Shown here: positions 28,685 to 37,523 of the stretch, piece by piece
Layout of the letters: each line of letters opens with the position of its first letter
Position numbering within the stretch: the first letter of the stretch is position 1
Origin: Tunturibacter gelidoferens
Lineage (GTDB): Bacteria > Acidobacteriota > Terriglobia > Terriglobales > Acidobacteriaceae
DNA length: 64,000 nt
Direction: 5' to 3'
NCBI RefSeq assembly: GCF_040358255.1
Contig: NZ_CP132938.1
Span: forward strand, 5,389,281 to 5,453,280
The notes under the pieces: generated by a model
What the model was told of the DNA's origin: nothing
Databases searched by the model: none
What the model saw: only the letters and a program-made list of their open reading frames with translations
Translations under genes and position numbers: made by a program

Positions 28685-29155
28685 TTACCAGCGGTAGTGT
28701 GCGAAAGCCTTATTGGCTTCGGCCATACGGTGAACGTCTTCCTTCTTCTTCATTGCGGCGCCACGGCCGTTAGCCGCATCGAGCAGCTCAGCAGTCAGCT
28801 TCTCAACCATGCCCTTCTCGCCGCGTGCCCGACCGTAAGTCACCAGCCAGCGGATCGCGAGCGAAGTACGACGCTCCGGCAGAACTTCGATCGGAACCTG
28901 GTAGTTCGCACCACCAACACGGCGGCTCTTGACCTCGAGAAGCGGCTTGCAGTTCTCGATCGCCTTCTTGAACAGCTTGAGGGCTTCGTCGCCACCCTTC
29001 TGCTCAAGGTTGGTCATGGCGGTGTAGAAGATGCCCTGCGCGGTTGACTTCTTGCCACCCCACATCATCGAGTTGACAAACTTCGTGACCAGGGTCGAGT
29101 TATAGACCGGGTCTGCAGCAACTTCACGCTTAGCGATGTAACCTTTTCTCGGCAT
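28685..29155 (-). CDS. rpsG: Ribosomal protein uS7
   Basis: 156 residues. Nucleates the 30S head. Starts MPRKGYIAKREVAADPVYNSTLVTKFVNSMMWGGKKS; RVGGANYQVPIEVLPERRTSLAIRWLV is canonical. Confidence 0.97.
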   Translation of the reverse strand: MPRKGYIAKREVAADPVYNSTLVTKFVNSMMWGGKKSTAQGIFYTAMTNLEQKGGDEALKLFKKAIENCKPLLEVKSRRVGGANYQVPIEVLPERRTSLAIRWLVTYGRARGEKGMVEKLTAELLDAANGRGAAMKKKEDVHRMAEANKAFAHYRW

Positions 29156-29281
29156 TGCTCTCTTCTCGTCTTCCTTCAGGACCGTAGAACTCTCAAGCCC
29201 TGAACCTGATTTATGCAGCCTGCCAAATCCATCTGGCCAGCCGGGGTTGATCTAAAAACTCCAAACTACTTTAACCGCAAA

Positions 29282-29668
29282 CTACTTCGCGGCAGCAGCC
29301 TTCGGACGTTTCGCGCCGTACTTCGAGCGGCTTTGCTTCCGGTTGGCCACGCCGACCGAGTCGAGCGTGCCGCGAACCACGTGGTACCGAACGCCCGGCA
29401 GATCCTTTACACGGCCGCCGCGGATCAGCACAATCGAGTGCTCCTGCAGATTGTGACCGATGCCCGGGATATAGGTCGTAACCTCAATACCGTTGGTGAG
29501 GCGAACACGCGCAACCTTGCGGAGAGCCGAATTCGGCTTCTTCGGGGTCTGGGTGTAAACGCGGGTGCAGACGCCACGGCGCTGGGGCGAACCCTGAAGC
29601 GCGGGGCTGGCGGTCTTATAACGAGTGGGCGTGCGGCCCTGCTTGACGAGCTGATGGAACGTAGGCAC
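29282..29668 (-). CDS. rpsL: Ribosomal protein uS12
   Basis: 128 residues; first gene of the superoperon. Decoding-centre protein. The streptomycin-resistance positions have the sensitive residues: Lys in TPKKPNSALRK and Lys in GGRVKDLPGVRYH. Start MPTFHQLVKQGRTPT. Preceded by a leader of about 500 nt. Confidence 0.97.
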   Translation of the reverse strand: MPTFHQLVKQGRTPTRYKTASPALQGSPQRRGVCTRVYTQTPKKPNSALRKVARVRLTNGIEVTTYIPGIGHNLQEHSIVLIRGGRVKDLPGVRYHVVRGTLDSVGVANRKQSRSKYGAKRPKAAAAK

Positions 29669-30313
29669 TAGAACTCCTTGTTAATGCGCGCGAAACATTA
29701 CAACCAAACTTATGTGAGACGCGCAGGTAGGATTGAACTCCGCCTCTTGCAGTACATACGCCGTACACGCAAAAAAGTGAGAACGCTGAAGCGTCTCTGA
29801 CGAAGATCTTCCCTGCTGCGTCTGTAAACCGGTACAACAAACCAGACGTAAACAGTCGACGGTGGTCGAGCGTCTTTCCCTCAATTTCAAGGATGAGCCG
29901 ACTCCGTTTCGCTGTCCCGGCCCGCATAGCCCATCCAGGGTGGAGGGTGTCGCAGGCACGATTGCGATAGGCCGCAGACGAACGACATTCAGATCCAATG
30001 AATCTAGCGAAACACAGATCGGGAATGTCCTGCGGTGAATCTCTTGTATCCAGTATAACGCAATCGTTCTCAACCCGTCTTGCGACAGGAGGCGAACCTA
30101 AGATCACGTGGGTTTTTCTCCACCCATCCGTGCGTCGAGCTTCCCCTACGACACGGTCCGGATACTCGCGGAACCTTCTTACAATAGCAATTCGACCGCA
30201 AAACGTCAAACTTTTCGTCGATTTTCCCATCAAAAATCGGAGATTGCACAAGCCGGGATGCGGTCGCCGCCTCTATGACAAAGAGGCCACCCCCTCCATG
30301 CTAGGCTTTTCGC
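29669..30313. other. Divergent intergenic region between rpsL and the S9 peptidase gene
   Basis: 645 bp without a convincing gene. A - strand frame spans most of it (29616-30251) but overlaps the rpsL start, has an odd Arg/Ser/Cys-rich composition and no recognisable family, so I treat it as chance. The region contains the superoperon promoter at 30181-30209 and a second - strand TATACT at 30052-30057 with no good -35 partner. The 500-nt leader between promoter and rpsL has no identified structure. Confidence 0.7.
30181..30209 (-). promoter_or_regulatory. Sigma70-type promoter of the ribosomal superoperon
   Basis: Read on the - strand: TTGACG (30209-30204), a 17-bp spacer, then TATTGT (30186-30181). 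This is a near-consensus housekeeping promoter with ideal spacing, pointing to rpsL about 510 bp downstream. It implies a long 5' leader for the str operon. Confidence 0.65.
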
Positions 30314-32464
30314 ATGGCTTTGGTAGATCTTCGCAGGTGCTCGCTCTCTTTTGGTTTCATCGCCTTTACCGTTCTATCGACATTTGGAACCACCATCGCA
30401 GCGAGAGCAGAGGCCGACAAGACCTCCTCAATCCCCAAAGATCCCCGGATTGGTTCGCTCATTGAGACGCTTGGCCAGACTAAAAACCCCACCTCCGTAG
30501 CCATCTCGCCCGACGGAACCACCGTAGCCTGGTCGGTCCGGACCCACGAAGGCAGTCAGATTCAATTGTCAGACGTTGCGAATCCTGATGCCGCCAAGGA
30601 AAAGATCGTCACCACCGGCTCAGGAGCGACCAACTGCAGCAGCTCCGATCCGAAGTGGTCGCCTGACGGAGAAGCCCTCGCCTTCATCTCCGACTGCACC
30701 GCAAAGACTGATCAGCCGGGACAAGAACAGGTCTTTCTCTGGTCGAAAACCTCAGGCGAATCCAAGCAACTCACGCACCTCAAAGGCGGACTGGACTCCC
30801 TCGCCTGGTCACCAGACGGAAAGTCGATCGCTTTCCTCTTCGTCGAAAATGCCACACGCAGCGCAGGTGCTCTAGCCGCCATGAAGCCATGGTCGGGCGT
30901 CATCGGCGAAGATTCGTTGGAAATTCAAGGAGTGTACGGAGTCGACATCTCGGCCGGAAAAGGTGCATGGCTTATTCCGGCTACACCGGATCAACATACA
31001 TATGAATTTGCCTGGTCACCCGATTCGAAGCAGATTGCTTTCGTTGCCGCGAGCGCACTTGGCGAAAACAACTGGTGGGTGGCAAAGCTCTTCGCAACAA
31101 AGGTGGATCAGATCCTTCATGGAGAAGCTGCGGGCTCAAAAAGCGCAAATGCCTGCGTTTATATTGAAAACCGGTGTTATTACCAAGCGCGGATGGTCCT
31201 TGATCCAAGGAGTGTCTCAGGTCCTCTCCACAACCTACAGATCGCCGTCCCCCGCTGGTCCCCAAACGGCACACAGATCGCCTTCATCGGCGGCATCATG
31301 AGCGACCAGGGATCCACCGGCGGCGATCTCTACCTGATCCCCTCCGCCGGAGGCGAACCGAAGGACCTCACCCCAGGCCGCGCCGCATCCATCGCCTACT
31401 TCGGCTGGGCTGGCCCCGAACTCATCGCCCTCGCCGAACACGTAGGCGGCAACAGCCACCTCACCGCCCTCGATCTCGCCACTGGCAGAGACATCCCGCA
31501 GGCCAGCGTCACCTTCCCAGAAACCATCGGTGCCGGCGGCCTGGCAATGAGCGTCTCCCTCTCCCACGAGCACACCATCGCGCTGATTCGCAGCTCCTTC
31601 GACCGCGCCCCCGAGGTATGGGCCGGTTCCCTCCACGACCTCAAGCAGATCACCCACCTTAACGACGGCCTCAAGCCCTCATGGGGCAAGACTGAGAACA
31701 TCGAATGGACCAATGACGGCTTCAAGGTCCAGGGATGGCTCCTCTACCCCGCCAACTATGACCCCACAAAAAAATATCCCCTCCTGGTCAGCGTCCACGG
31801 CGGCCCCTCCGCCGCCGTCACCCCGCGCTGGCCCGGCGTCGGTTACGGCGGTGTTCCATTTTCCGCACTCGGATACTTCGTCTTCATGCCCAACCCGCGC
31901 GGCAGCTACGGACAAGGCGAGAAGTTCACCCAGGCCAACATCAAGGACTTCGGCTACGGCGATCTCCACGACATCCTCGCCGGCATGGACGTCCTCGAAA
32001 AACGGTTCCCCATCGACAAGAACCGTGAAGGCCTCACCGGCTGGAGCTACGGCGGCTTCATGACTATGTTCGGAGTCACCCAGACAACGCGCTTCAAGGC
32101 CGCGGTCGCCGGAGCAGGCATCAGCGACTGGAAGAGCTACTACGGCGAAAACTCCATCGACCAGTGGATGGTGCCATTCTTCGGCAAGACCGTCTACGAC
32201 GATGCCGACGTCTACGCCAAGAGCTCCGCAATCGAATACATCAAGAAAGTAAAGACTCCAACCCTGGTCGTCGTCGGCGATCGCGACGGCGAGTGCCCCG
32301 CTCCGCAGAGCTTTGAGTTCTGGCATGCTCTCCGCGCCGAAGGCGTAAAGACGCAGTTGGTGATATACCCGAACGAGGGGCATGCGTTCCACGACCCCGC
32401 GCATCGCAGAGATGTTCTCGAGCGGGCTCTCAACTGGTTCGAGACAGAGATGCCCGCGAAATAG
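30314..32464 (+). CDS. Exported S9-family serine peptidase (DPP5 / acylaminoacyl-peptidase type)
   Basis: 716 residues. A signal peptide of about 35 residues (FGFIAFTVLSTFGTTIAARA) precedes WD40-like beta-propeller repeats (VAISPDGTTVAWSV, PKWSPDGEALAFIS, LAWSPDGKSIAFLF), then an alpha/beta-hydrolase domain. Catalytic triad: Ser578 in GWSYGGF, Asp658 in GDRDGECP, His690 in NEGHAFHD. Likely cleaves short peptides in the periplasm or outside the cell. It stands alone, divergent from the ribosomal operon. Confidence 0.92.
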   Translation: MALVDLRRCSLSFGFIAFTVLSTFGTTIAARAEADKTSSIPKDPRIGSLIETLGQTKNPTSVAISPDGTTVAWSVRTHEGSQIQLSDVANPDAAKEKIVTTGSGATNCSSSDPKWSPDGEALAFISDCTAKTDQPGQEQVFLWSKTSGESKQLTHLKGGLDSLAWSPDGKSIAFLFVENATRSAGALAAMKPWSGVIGEDSLEIQGVYGVDISAGKGAWLIPATPDQHTYEFAWSPDSKQIAFVAASALGENNWWVAKLFATKVDQILHGEAAGSKSANACVYIENRCYYQARMVLDPRSVSGPLHNLQIAVPRWSPNGTQIAFIGGIMSDQGSTGGDLYLIPSAGGEPKDLTPGRAASIAYFGWAGPELIALAEHVGGNSHLTALDLATGRDIPQASVTFPETIGAGGLAMSVSLSHEHTIALIRSSFDRAPEVWAGSLHDLKQITHLNDGLKPSWGKTENIEWTNDGFKVQGWLLYPANYDPTKKYPLLVSVHGGPSAAVTPRWPGVGYGGVPFSALGYFVFMPNPRGSYGQGEKFTQANIKDFGYGDLHDILAGMDVLEKRFPIDKNREGLTGWSYGGFMTMFGVTQTTRFKAAVAGAGISDWKSYYGENSIDQWMVPFFGKTVYDDADVYAKSSAIEYIKKVKTPTLVVVGDRDGECPAPQSFEFWHALRAEGVKTQLVIYPNEGHAFHDPAHRRDVLERALNWFETEMPAK

Positions 32465-32683
32465 AGATAAGCCTTCAGGTCTCGCCCCGTCGGCGATTTT
32501 TCACGAAAGGGAGCGATCTTCTCACGATGCGAATGATTGGTTGGATCGTCCAACCAACGTTCGAACACTAATATGCCCGGAAGATTTGCTTCCGGTCTGT
32601 GCAGCTTTTACACTATGGGTTCAGCTATTCAGCGGTTGCGGTGTGACCGTTCAGCTTGAGTTCTGGTTGGACGGGGAGGTTCA

Positions 32684-35128
32684 ATGCGTCGGTTTGCCAC
32701 GTTAGTCTTTCTTCTGCTTTTCACGATTCCTTTCGGTGTCTCTATCTCGGGTTGTTCCAAGAAAACAGCCACAGTCTTCTGCAACGGCGGAGACACCGGA
32801 CCTGCCGTAGGTCAGGTGTCGAACATCGCGCTACAACCCAAGATCTTCGGCGTATCGCTGAACTTTGCTCAGATTGGGCAGGTCACCACACCGACCGCCA
32901 TCGACTGCAAGGGCACAGCCGTGACCGTGTCCAGCTACACCTATGCCACCTTCCTGCCCAATGGCCAGCCGGACATGACCATCGCCGATGTCCAGCCGAC
33001 AACCGGTCGTCTCTGCGCAGGCACTTGGAACAGGAACACCGGCGGCGGCATCGCCGACTTCACCACCTGCAACCCCACCAACAAATCCGGCACAGTCTAC
33101 GTCGTAGCAAACGGTGGCGGCGTCAGCAGCAACCCACTCCCGATCTTCGTCCATCCCGTCGTTACCAACGTGACCCTCGGGGCGCTATCGACCGACTGCG
33201 TCAACGATCCGGCAACCAATTGCAGCCCTGCGGCCTTCGTTACCCAGACCACGACCTGCGCGCAAACCACCAATGGCAATGGGTGCTGCACCGTCCCGGT
33301 CACACCCACAGTGAACGCAGTCGCCGCAACAGGTTGTGTCTCTCAGTCCGTGACCAGCCAGCTAGCAGCCAGAGTATTGGCCGGAAACGGCGCGAATATC
33401 AGCTGCCAGGTCGGTCATCTCTCCTACGCCCCGCAGATTGCTTCCATCGTGACCATCGACCAGAACGGTGTCGCCACCGCGCAGCAGCCAGGATCGACCG
33501 TCATCACCGCAAACATCTCAAACGCCGGAAGCTCTGCTGGCTTCTTCTCCACCTGCCCGCCAGTGTCGATCAACCTCACCGCCACCAACGGCACAAGCAA
33601 CTCAACCAGCGTGACCGTAAATCCCAACAATGTTCAACCAATCAACTACGTGGCAGTGGATAAGAACCAGACAGTCCTCACCGGGTTGACTCTCAACTTC
33701 GAATCTACAACTCCGACCACCATACCCGCCGCTTCAGCGGCCTCGGTCACCCCGATCTTTCCCGGCGCCGCTGCCATCACCGCGGTCTGCCAACCACCCA
33801 CCTGCAACCCGTCCCCGTTCAACCAGATTGGCCTCTTCGGCAACGGAAAAGCAATCACCTCGAATCCCGTGCTCGTTACAGCCCCCGGCACCAATAGCAC
33901 CAATCTGTATATCGCGAGCACAAACTCGTTTTATCTCGTGCCCGTGGACTTCACTCAGACTCAGCTAGGCAGCCCGGTTCGCCTGCCCTATCAGCCCAAC
34001 TCCATGGTCATCAGCAACGACGGATCCACCATCTACATGGGAAGCTCCTTTGAGCTCATGACCTTCAGCGCGACGTCTAACAGCATCAGCGCCCAGGACA
34101 CGACCGTACCCGGCATCGTGCTCGCAGTCTCGCCCGATGGCACAACGCTGGTCCTCACCGATCCAATCCGCCAGTTTGTCTACCTCTACAGCACCAAGGG
34201 CAGCATTCTGACGCAGTACGGCGGCGTTGGCACCCACGCCGTCTTCTCGCCAGACAGTACGACCGTCTACATCACTCTCGGCGATTACAACTCTTCGACC
34301 GGCGTCACGACTCCGAACAATACATTGCTGGTTCACTCCGCCTTCACAGGCTGGTATCCGACGACGTCGTCTCAACCGACCACTGACGTGGCCATCGGTG
34401 TGCCAAGCGTTGGAGCCTTCTTTGGCGGCAATCCGACCACAGCCCGCTCCTATTGCCCCGTGACCACCACAATAGGCGTCCCTCCGACAACCTCTTCCAC
34501 CACGACCAACCTCTTTTATCCGGATGCCGGAGTGCTCGGGCCGCAGACCGATCGAATTGCCACCACCAACGACGGCCTCCACGTTTTGGGAGCAACCGTC
34601 ACCCCAACACCGACCTTGACTGATCTCGCAATCGGAACCCCAGCCAGCGGTAGTACTGCCGCTGCACCAGGCCTTCCCGTTGGCCAATGCCCGGCCGCCG
34701 ATACCCCCGCGCAGAAGTTCCCCACCACCACCGCATTCACAGGTGCGCTCCCCGGTGTAACGGCCTCAGCAATCACCGGCGTCTTCCCAACCTCGGACTC
34801 GAAGATCGCCTTCGTGACCTATCAGGGCAGCGGAGCGGTTGTGCCGACCTACACGCCACAAGCCACCGGTGCCGGAACTCTGGGCAGCATCCCCCTGTCG
34901 ACTGCGCTGGGAACCCCCGTCGCACCGGTCGCCGGCGTGGTGAGTGCAGACAACCTGACCTTCTTCGTAGGCACCTCGGGAGACAACGCCGTCCACCTCA
35001 TCACCAAACAAACCGACGGCACCTACAAGGACACAACAACCCCTATCGCGCCGAAACTACCCGACGTGAACGGGAACATCGTCGCTCCTAATCTGCTGGT
35101 ACAGAAGCCACGTAAGGCCACATCCTAG
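32684..35128 (+). CDS. Large lipoprotein with Ig-like and propeller-like repeats
   Basis: 814 residues. N-terminus MRRFATLVFLLLFTIPFGVSISGCSKK is a lipoprotein signal with lipobox SISGC. The middle has Ig-like (BIG2-type) sequence (YAPQIASIVTIDQNGVATAQQPGSTVITANIS) and several Cys pairs; the second half has NHL/YncE-like blades (LYIASTNSFYLVPVDF, SMVISNDGSTIYMG, LAVSPDGTTLVLTD, VFSPDSTTVYITLG). Rich in Thr, Ser and Pro, poor in Lys, as for surface proteins. Function unknown; an outer-membrane-anchored structural or binding role is a guess. A structured repeat begins 5 bp after its stop. Confidence 0.8.
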   Translation: MRRFATLVFLLLFTIPFGVSISGCSKKTATVFCNGGDTGPAVGQVSNIALQPKIFGVSLNFAQIGQVTTPTAIDCKGTAVTVSSYTYATFLPNGQPDMTIADVQPTTGRLCAGTWNRNTGGGIADFTTCNPTNKSGTVYVVANGGGVSSNPLPIFVHPVVTNVTLGALSTDCVNDPATNCSPAAFVTQTTTCAQTTNGNGCCTVPVTPTVNAVAATGCVSQSVTSQLAARVLAGNGANISCQVGHLSYAPQIASIVTIDQNGVATAQQPGSTVITANISNAGSSAGFFSTCPPVSINLTATNGTSNSTSVTVNPNNVQPINYVAVDKNQTVLTGLTLNFESTTPTTIPAASAASVTPIFPGAAAITAVCQPPTCNPSPFNQIGLFGNGKAITSNPVLVTAPGTNSTNLYIASTNSFYLVPVDFTQTQLGSPVRLPYQPNSMVISNDGSTIYMGSSFELMTFSATSNSISAQDTTVPGIVLAVSPDGTTLVLTDPIRQFVYLYSTKGSILTQYGGVGTHAVFSPDSTTVYITLGDYNSSTGVTTPNNTLLVHSAFTGWYPTTSSQPTTDVAIGVPSVGAFFGGNPTTARSYCPVTTTIGVPPTTSSTTTNLFYPDAGVLGPQTDRIATTNDGLHVLGATVTPTPTLTDLAIGTPASGSTAAAPGLPVGQCPAADTPAQKFPTTTAFTGALPGVTASAITGVFPTSDSKIAFVTYQGSGAVVPTYTPQATGAGTLGSIPLSTALGTPVAPVAGVVSADNLTFFVGTSGDNAVHLITKQTDGTYKDTTTPIAPKLPDVNGNIVAPNLLVQKPRKATS

Positions 35129-35133
35129 AATCG

Positions 35134-35325
35134 GTCCTGCCGGACGAGCGCCCTGCGCGGACAGCGGTCACTTCGTGACTTGTGAAAGCTTCGCGAGGTG
35201 CTCCCGCTGGTCGCAGGCTAAATTCCGTGCCGACCAGCGGGAGGATCTAAAGATTAGTCGAGCCAAGACCGGTATACACGTCACGAAGTGACCGCCCCGC
35301 GCGCAGCGGGCCCGTCCGGCAGGAC
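35134..35325. repeat. Structured palindromic repeat, copy 1
   Basis: 192 bp, with terminal inverted repeats GTCCTGCCGGACG / CGTCCGGCAGGAC, inner inverted arms GGTCACTTCGTGAC / GTCACGAAGTGACC, a central stem CTCCCGCTGGTCG (35201-35213) / CGACCAGCGGGAG (35231-35243), and a side hairpin CCCGC-GCGCA-GCGGG (35296-35310). It fills the gap between two convergent genes: 5 bp after the lipoprotein stop and 7 bp from the nusB stop. Confidence 0.93.
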
Positions 35326-35332
35326 AACCGCC

Positions 35333-35755
35333 CTACGCCAACCGCTTCTTCAGCAGATCCCGCGCAATCGCATCCAGAACGCCATTAAGAAAGTGAATCG
35401 ACTCCGGCGCAGCATATCGCCGTCCAATCTCCAGCGTCTCGTTGATGATGATCGCAGCAGGTGTATTCGGAAAGCCCAGCATCTCCGCCACCGAAGCCCG
35501 CAGCAGATTTCGATCTACCACCGGCATCCGCTCCAGCCGCCAGTTCTGCGCATGCTCTTCAATCAGCTTGTCGATCTCTTCATCGCGAGTCGTCGCAATG
35601 CGATAAAGATCCTCGGCAAACCCACGCGTCTCGGCATCGACATCTTCGACCGAAGCCCAAAAAAGCTTCTGAACCTCCGCGGGAGACTGTTTGCCCAGGT
35701 CTCCCTGAAACAACATCTGCATCGTGAGTTCGCGCGACTTGCGGCGTGTCCCCAT
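35333..35755 (-). CDS. nusB: Transcription antitermination factor NusB
   Basis: 140 residues. All-helical RNA-binding protein that pairs with uS10 in rRNA antitermination. MGTRRKSRELTMQMLFQ, RMPVVDRNLLRASVAEML and INETLEIGRRYAAPESIHFLNGVLDAIARDL are canonical. Its ATG shares one base with the TAA of the upstream ribH-containing gene, so the two are translationally coupled; ribH-nusB is a common pair in bacteria. Confidence 0.96.
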   Translation of the reverse strand: MGTRRKSRELTMQMLFQGDLGKQSPAEVQKLFWASVEDVDAETRGFAEDLYRIATTRDEEIDKLIEEHAQNWRLERMPVVDRNLLRASVAEMLGFPNTPAAIIINETLEIGRRYAAPESIHFLNGVLDAIARDLLKKRLA

Positions 35756-36636
35756 TATTTCTTCACCTGGCCGTTCTGCGCCGCGAGCTTGCGCTGAATC
35801 GACACCATCTCAATCGCCGCGCTGGCCGCCTCGAAGCCCTTGTTCCCCGCCTTCAGCCCCGCGCGGTCAAGCGCCTGCTCCAGCGTCTCGCAGGTCAGCA
35901 CTCCAAACGCATGCGGAACACCGGTCTCCTGCTGCGACTGGCCGATCCCCCGCGCCACCTCGTTGTAGATAGCCTCGTAGTGCGCCGTCTCCCCTCGAAG
36001 CAAACATCCCAGCGTGATGATCGCATCGAACCTCTTCGACTCCGCGAGCGTGCGAGCGGCCGACGGAACCTCCCACGCCCCGGGAACACGAACAATCTCA
36101 ATGTCCTTCCGTGCAGCGCCGCTACGATGCAACGCATCGAGAGAGCCCTGTAGCAGCCGGTCGGTAATCACCGTATTCCAGCGCGTCGTCACCACCGCAA
36201 ACCGCATATTCGCAGCGCTCAGGTCACCCTCAACAGCCTCAGGCTGGCCATGGAGCGGGTTCTCCGACTGCCAAAACCCAATCCGCAGCTCGGTAGTAAT
36301 CTGCACCGTAAACAGCCTGCTGTTCCAATGAGTCAGCTCAGCGGCAGAAAGAATGTCCGGAATCTCCTCCGTGCGGTAACTCGCAAGCAACCACTTTTCC
36401 ACCAACGCACGAATGTGATCCAGCTGCGTGACCTCGATCAGCACAGTTGGAACCGCCGGTTCCCTGCCCGTAACAAACTCGAGATTGCCAATCGGCGCAA
36501 GAAACGCGGACCCGCGACCCTCCGCATCCTGCCATCCCTTGCCCTGTTCGAAGCCAAGGGCAGAAAAGAGGCTCGAAATACGGTCAAACTCAGCCCCCGA
36601 TGCAATCGCGCTGACGTGCGTAATTCCCTTAATCAT
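35755..36636 (-). CDS. ribH: VOC (glyoxalase-like) domain fused to 6,7-dimethyl-8-ribityllumazine synthase
   Basis: 293 residues from MIKGITHVSAIASGAEF. Residues about 1-135 are a VOC/glyoxalase-fold domain (ALGFEQGKGWQ, FLAPIGNLEFVTGR, LRIGFWQSEN). Residues about 138-290 are a full lumazine synthase (EGDLSAANMRFAVVTTRWN, VPGAWEVPSAA, GCLLRGETAHYEAI with the catalytic His, FGVLTCETLEQALDRAG, GNKGFEAASAAIEM). RibH condenses a ribityl-uracil with dihydroxybutanone phosphate in riboflavin synthesis; stand-alone RibH is about 155 residues. No stop interrupts the join. The VOC part could bind substrate, metal or have another use; unknown. Coupled to nusB. Confidence 0.92.
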   Translation of the reverse strand: MIKGITHVSAIASGAEFDRISSLFSALGFEQGKGWQDAEGRGSAFLAPIGNLEFVTGREPAVPTVLIEVTQLDHIRALVEKWLLASYRTEEIPDILSAAELTHWNSRLFTVQITTELRIGFWQSENPLHGQPEAVEGDLSAANMRFAVVTTRWNTVITDRLLQGSLDALHRSGAARKDIEIVRVPGAWEVPSAARTLAESKRFDAIITLGCLLRGETAHYEAIYNEVARGIGQSQQETGVPHAFGVLTCETLEQALDRAGLKAGNKGFEAASAAIEMVSIQRKLAAQNGQVKK

Positions 36637-36693
36637 AGATTCGATTGTATCGTCTGGAGTGCGACGCCACATCGCCCGCGAGAGGAGAGGTCT

Positions 36694-37476
36694 GTGAACT
36701 ACGAGACGTTGCTGTGCGAGATAAAGGATCAGGTAGCGCGCGTCACGCTGAACCGCCCCCAGGTGCTCCACGCCCTCAACACCCAGGTCTTCAACGAACT
36801 GGAAGCCGTATTTTCAACACTCGCCGCAGACCCCGCCGTCCTGGTCATCCTCCTCACCGGCGCAGGCGAAAAGGCCTTCGCGGCCGGCGCAGATATCAAA
36901 GAGCTCGCCGCCACCGACGCAGCCGCAGGAGAGGCCAAGGCCCGCCGCGGTCAGGCTGTCTTCCGCCTCATCGAGACCTGCGGCAAGCCCGTCATCGCCT
37001 GCATCAACGGATTCGCCCTCGGCGGCGGCTGCGAGCTGGCCATGGCCTGCACCATACGCCTCGCCAGCGAGACCGCGCGCCTCGGCCAGCCCGAAGTCAA
37101 GCTCGGCCTCATCCCTGGCTACGGCGGAACCCAGCGGCTCCCACGCCTCGTCGGCCAGCCCATGGCGCTCAAACTCCTGCTCACCGGCGAGATGATCAAC
37201 GCCGCCGAGGCCCTGCGAATCGGCCTGGTAGACGAGGTCCTGCCCGCAGACAAGTTGATGGAGCGCTCCGAAGCTCTCGCCCGCACCATCGTCGCCATGG
37301 CCCCCCTGGCCGTCGCCGCATGCCTCGAAGCAGTCCGCGATGGCAGCGAGATCAGCCTCGAAGAAGCCATCGACATGGAAGCAAAGATCTTCGGCCGCCT
37401 CTGCGGAACCGCCGACAAAGAGGAGGGCACAAAGGCCTTTCTGGAAAAACGTCCCGCAGTATGGACCGGACGATAA
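36694..37476 (+). CDS. Enoyl-CoA hydratase/isomerase family protein
   Basis: 260 residues from a GTG at 36694, preceded by the strong site AGAGGAGAGG; the frame stays open far upstream but runs antisense to ribH there. Oxyanion-hole segments KAFAAGADIKELA and ALGGGCELAMAC, and both catalytic glutamates (CELAMAC and GQPEVKLGLIPGYGGTQRLPRL), are those of crotonase-type hydratases. Probably hydrates short 2-enoyl-CoAs in beta-oxidation. Divergent from ribH with 57 bp between. Confidence 0.93.
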   Translation: MNYETLLCEIKDQVARVTLNRPQVLHALNTQVFNELEAVFSTLAADPAVLVILLTGAGEKAFAAGADIKELAATDAAAGEAKARRGQAVFRLIETCGKPVIACINGFALGGGCELAMACTIRLASETARLGQPEVKLGLIPGYGGTQRLPRLVGQPMALKLLLTGEMINAAEALRIGLVDEVLPADKLMERSEALARTIVAMAPLAVAACLEAVRDGSEISLEEAIDMEAKIFGRLCGTADKEEGTKAFLEKRPAVWTGR

Positions 37477-37523
37477 CCACTCGTCTTCATCGAAAATTGC
37501 CGGAAACTTTGGCCTTTTGATCG

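Noticed and set aside
29616..30251. - strand frame covering the rpsL leader (211 codons)
   Set aside because: Overlaps the rpsL start in another frame, has odd composition and spans the likely promoter; treated as non-coding.
36250..36693. Upstream extension of the enoyl-CoA hydratase frame
   Set aside because: Runs antisense to the VOC-ribH gene and lacks crotonase-like sequence; a strong ribosome site precedes the GTG at 36694.
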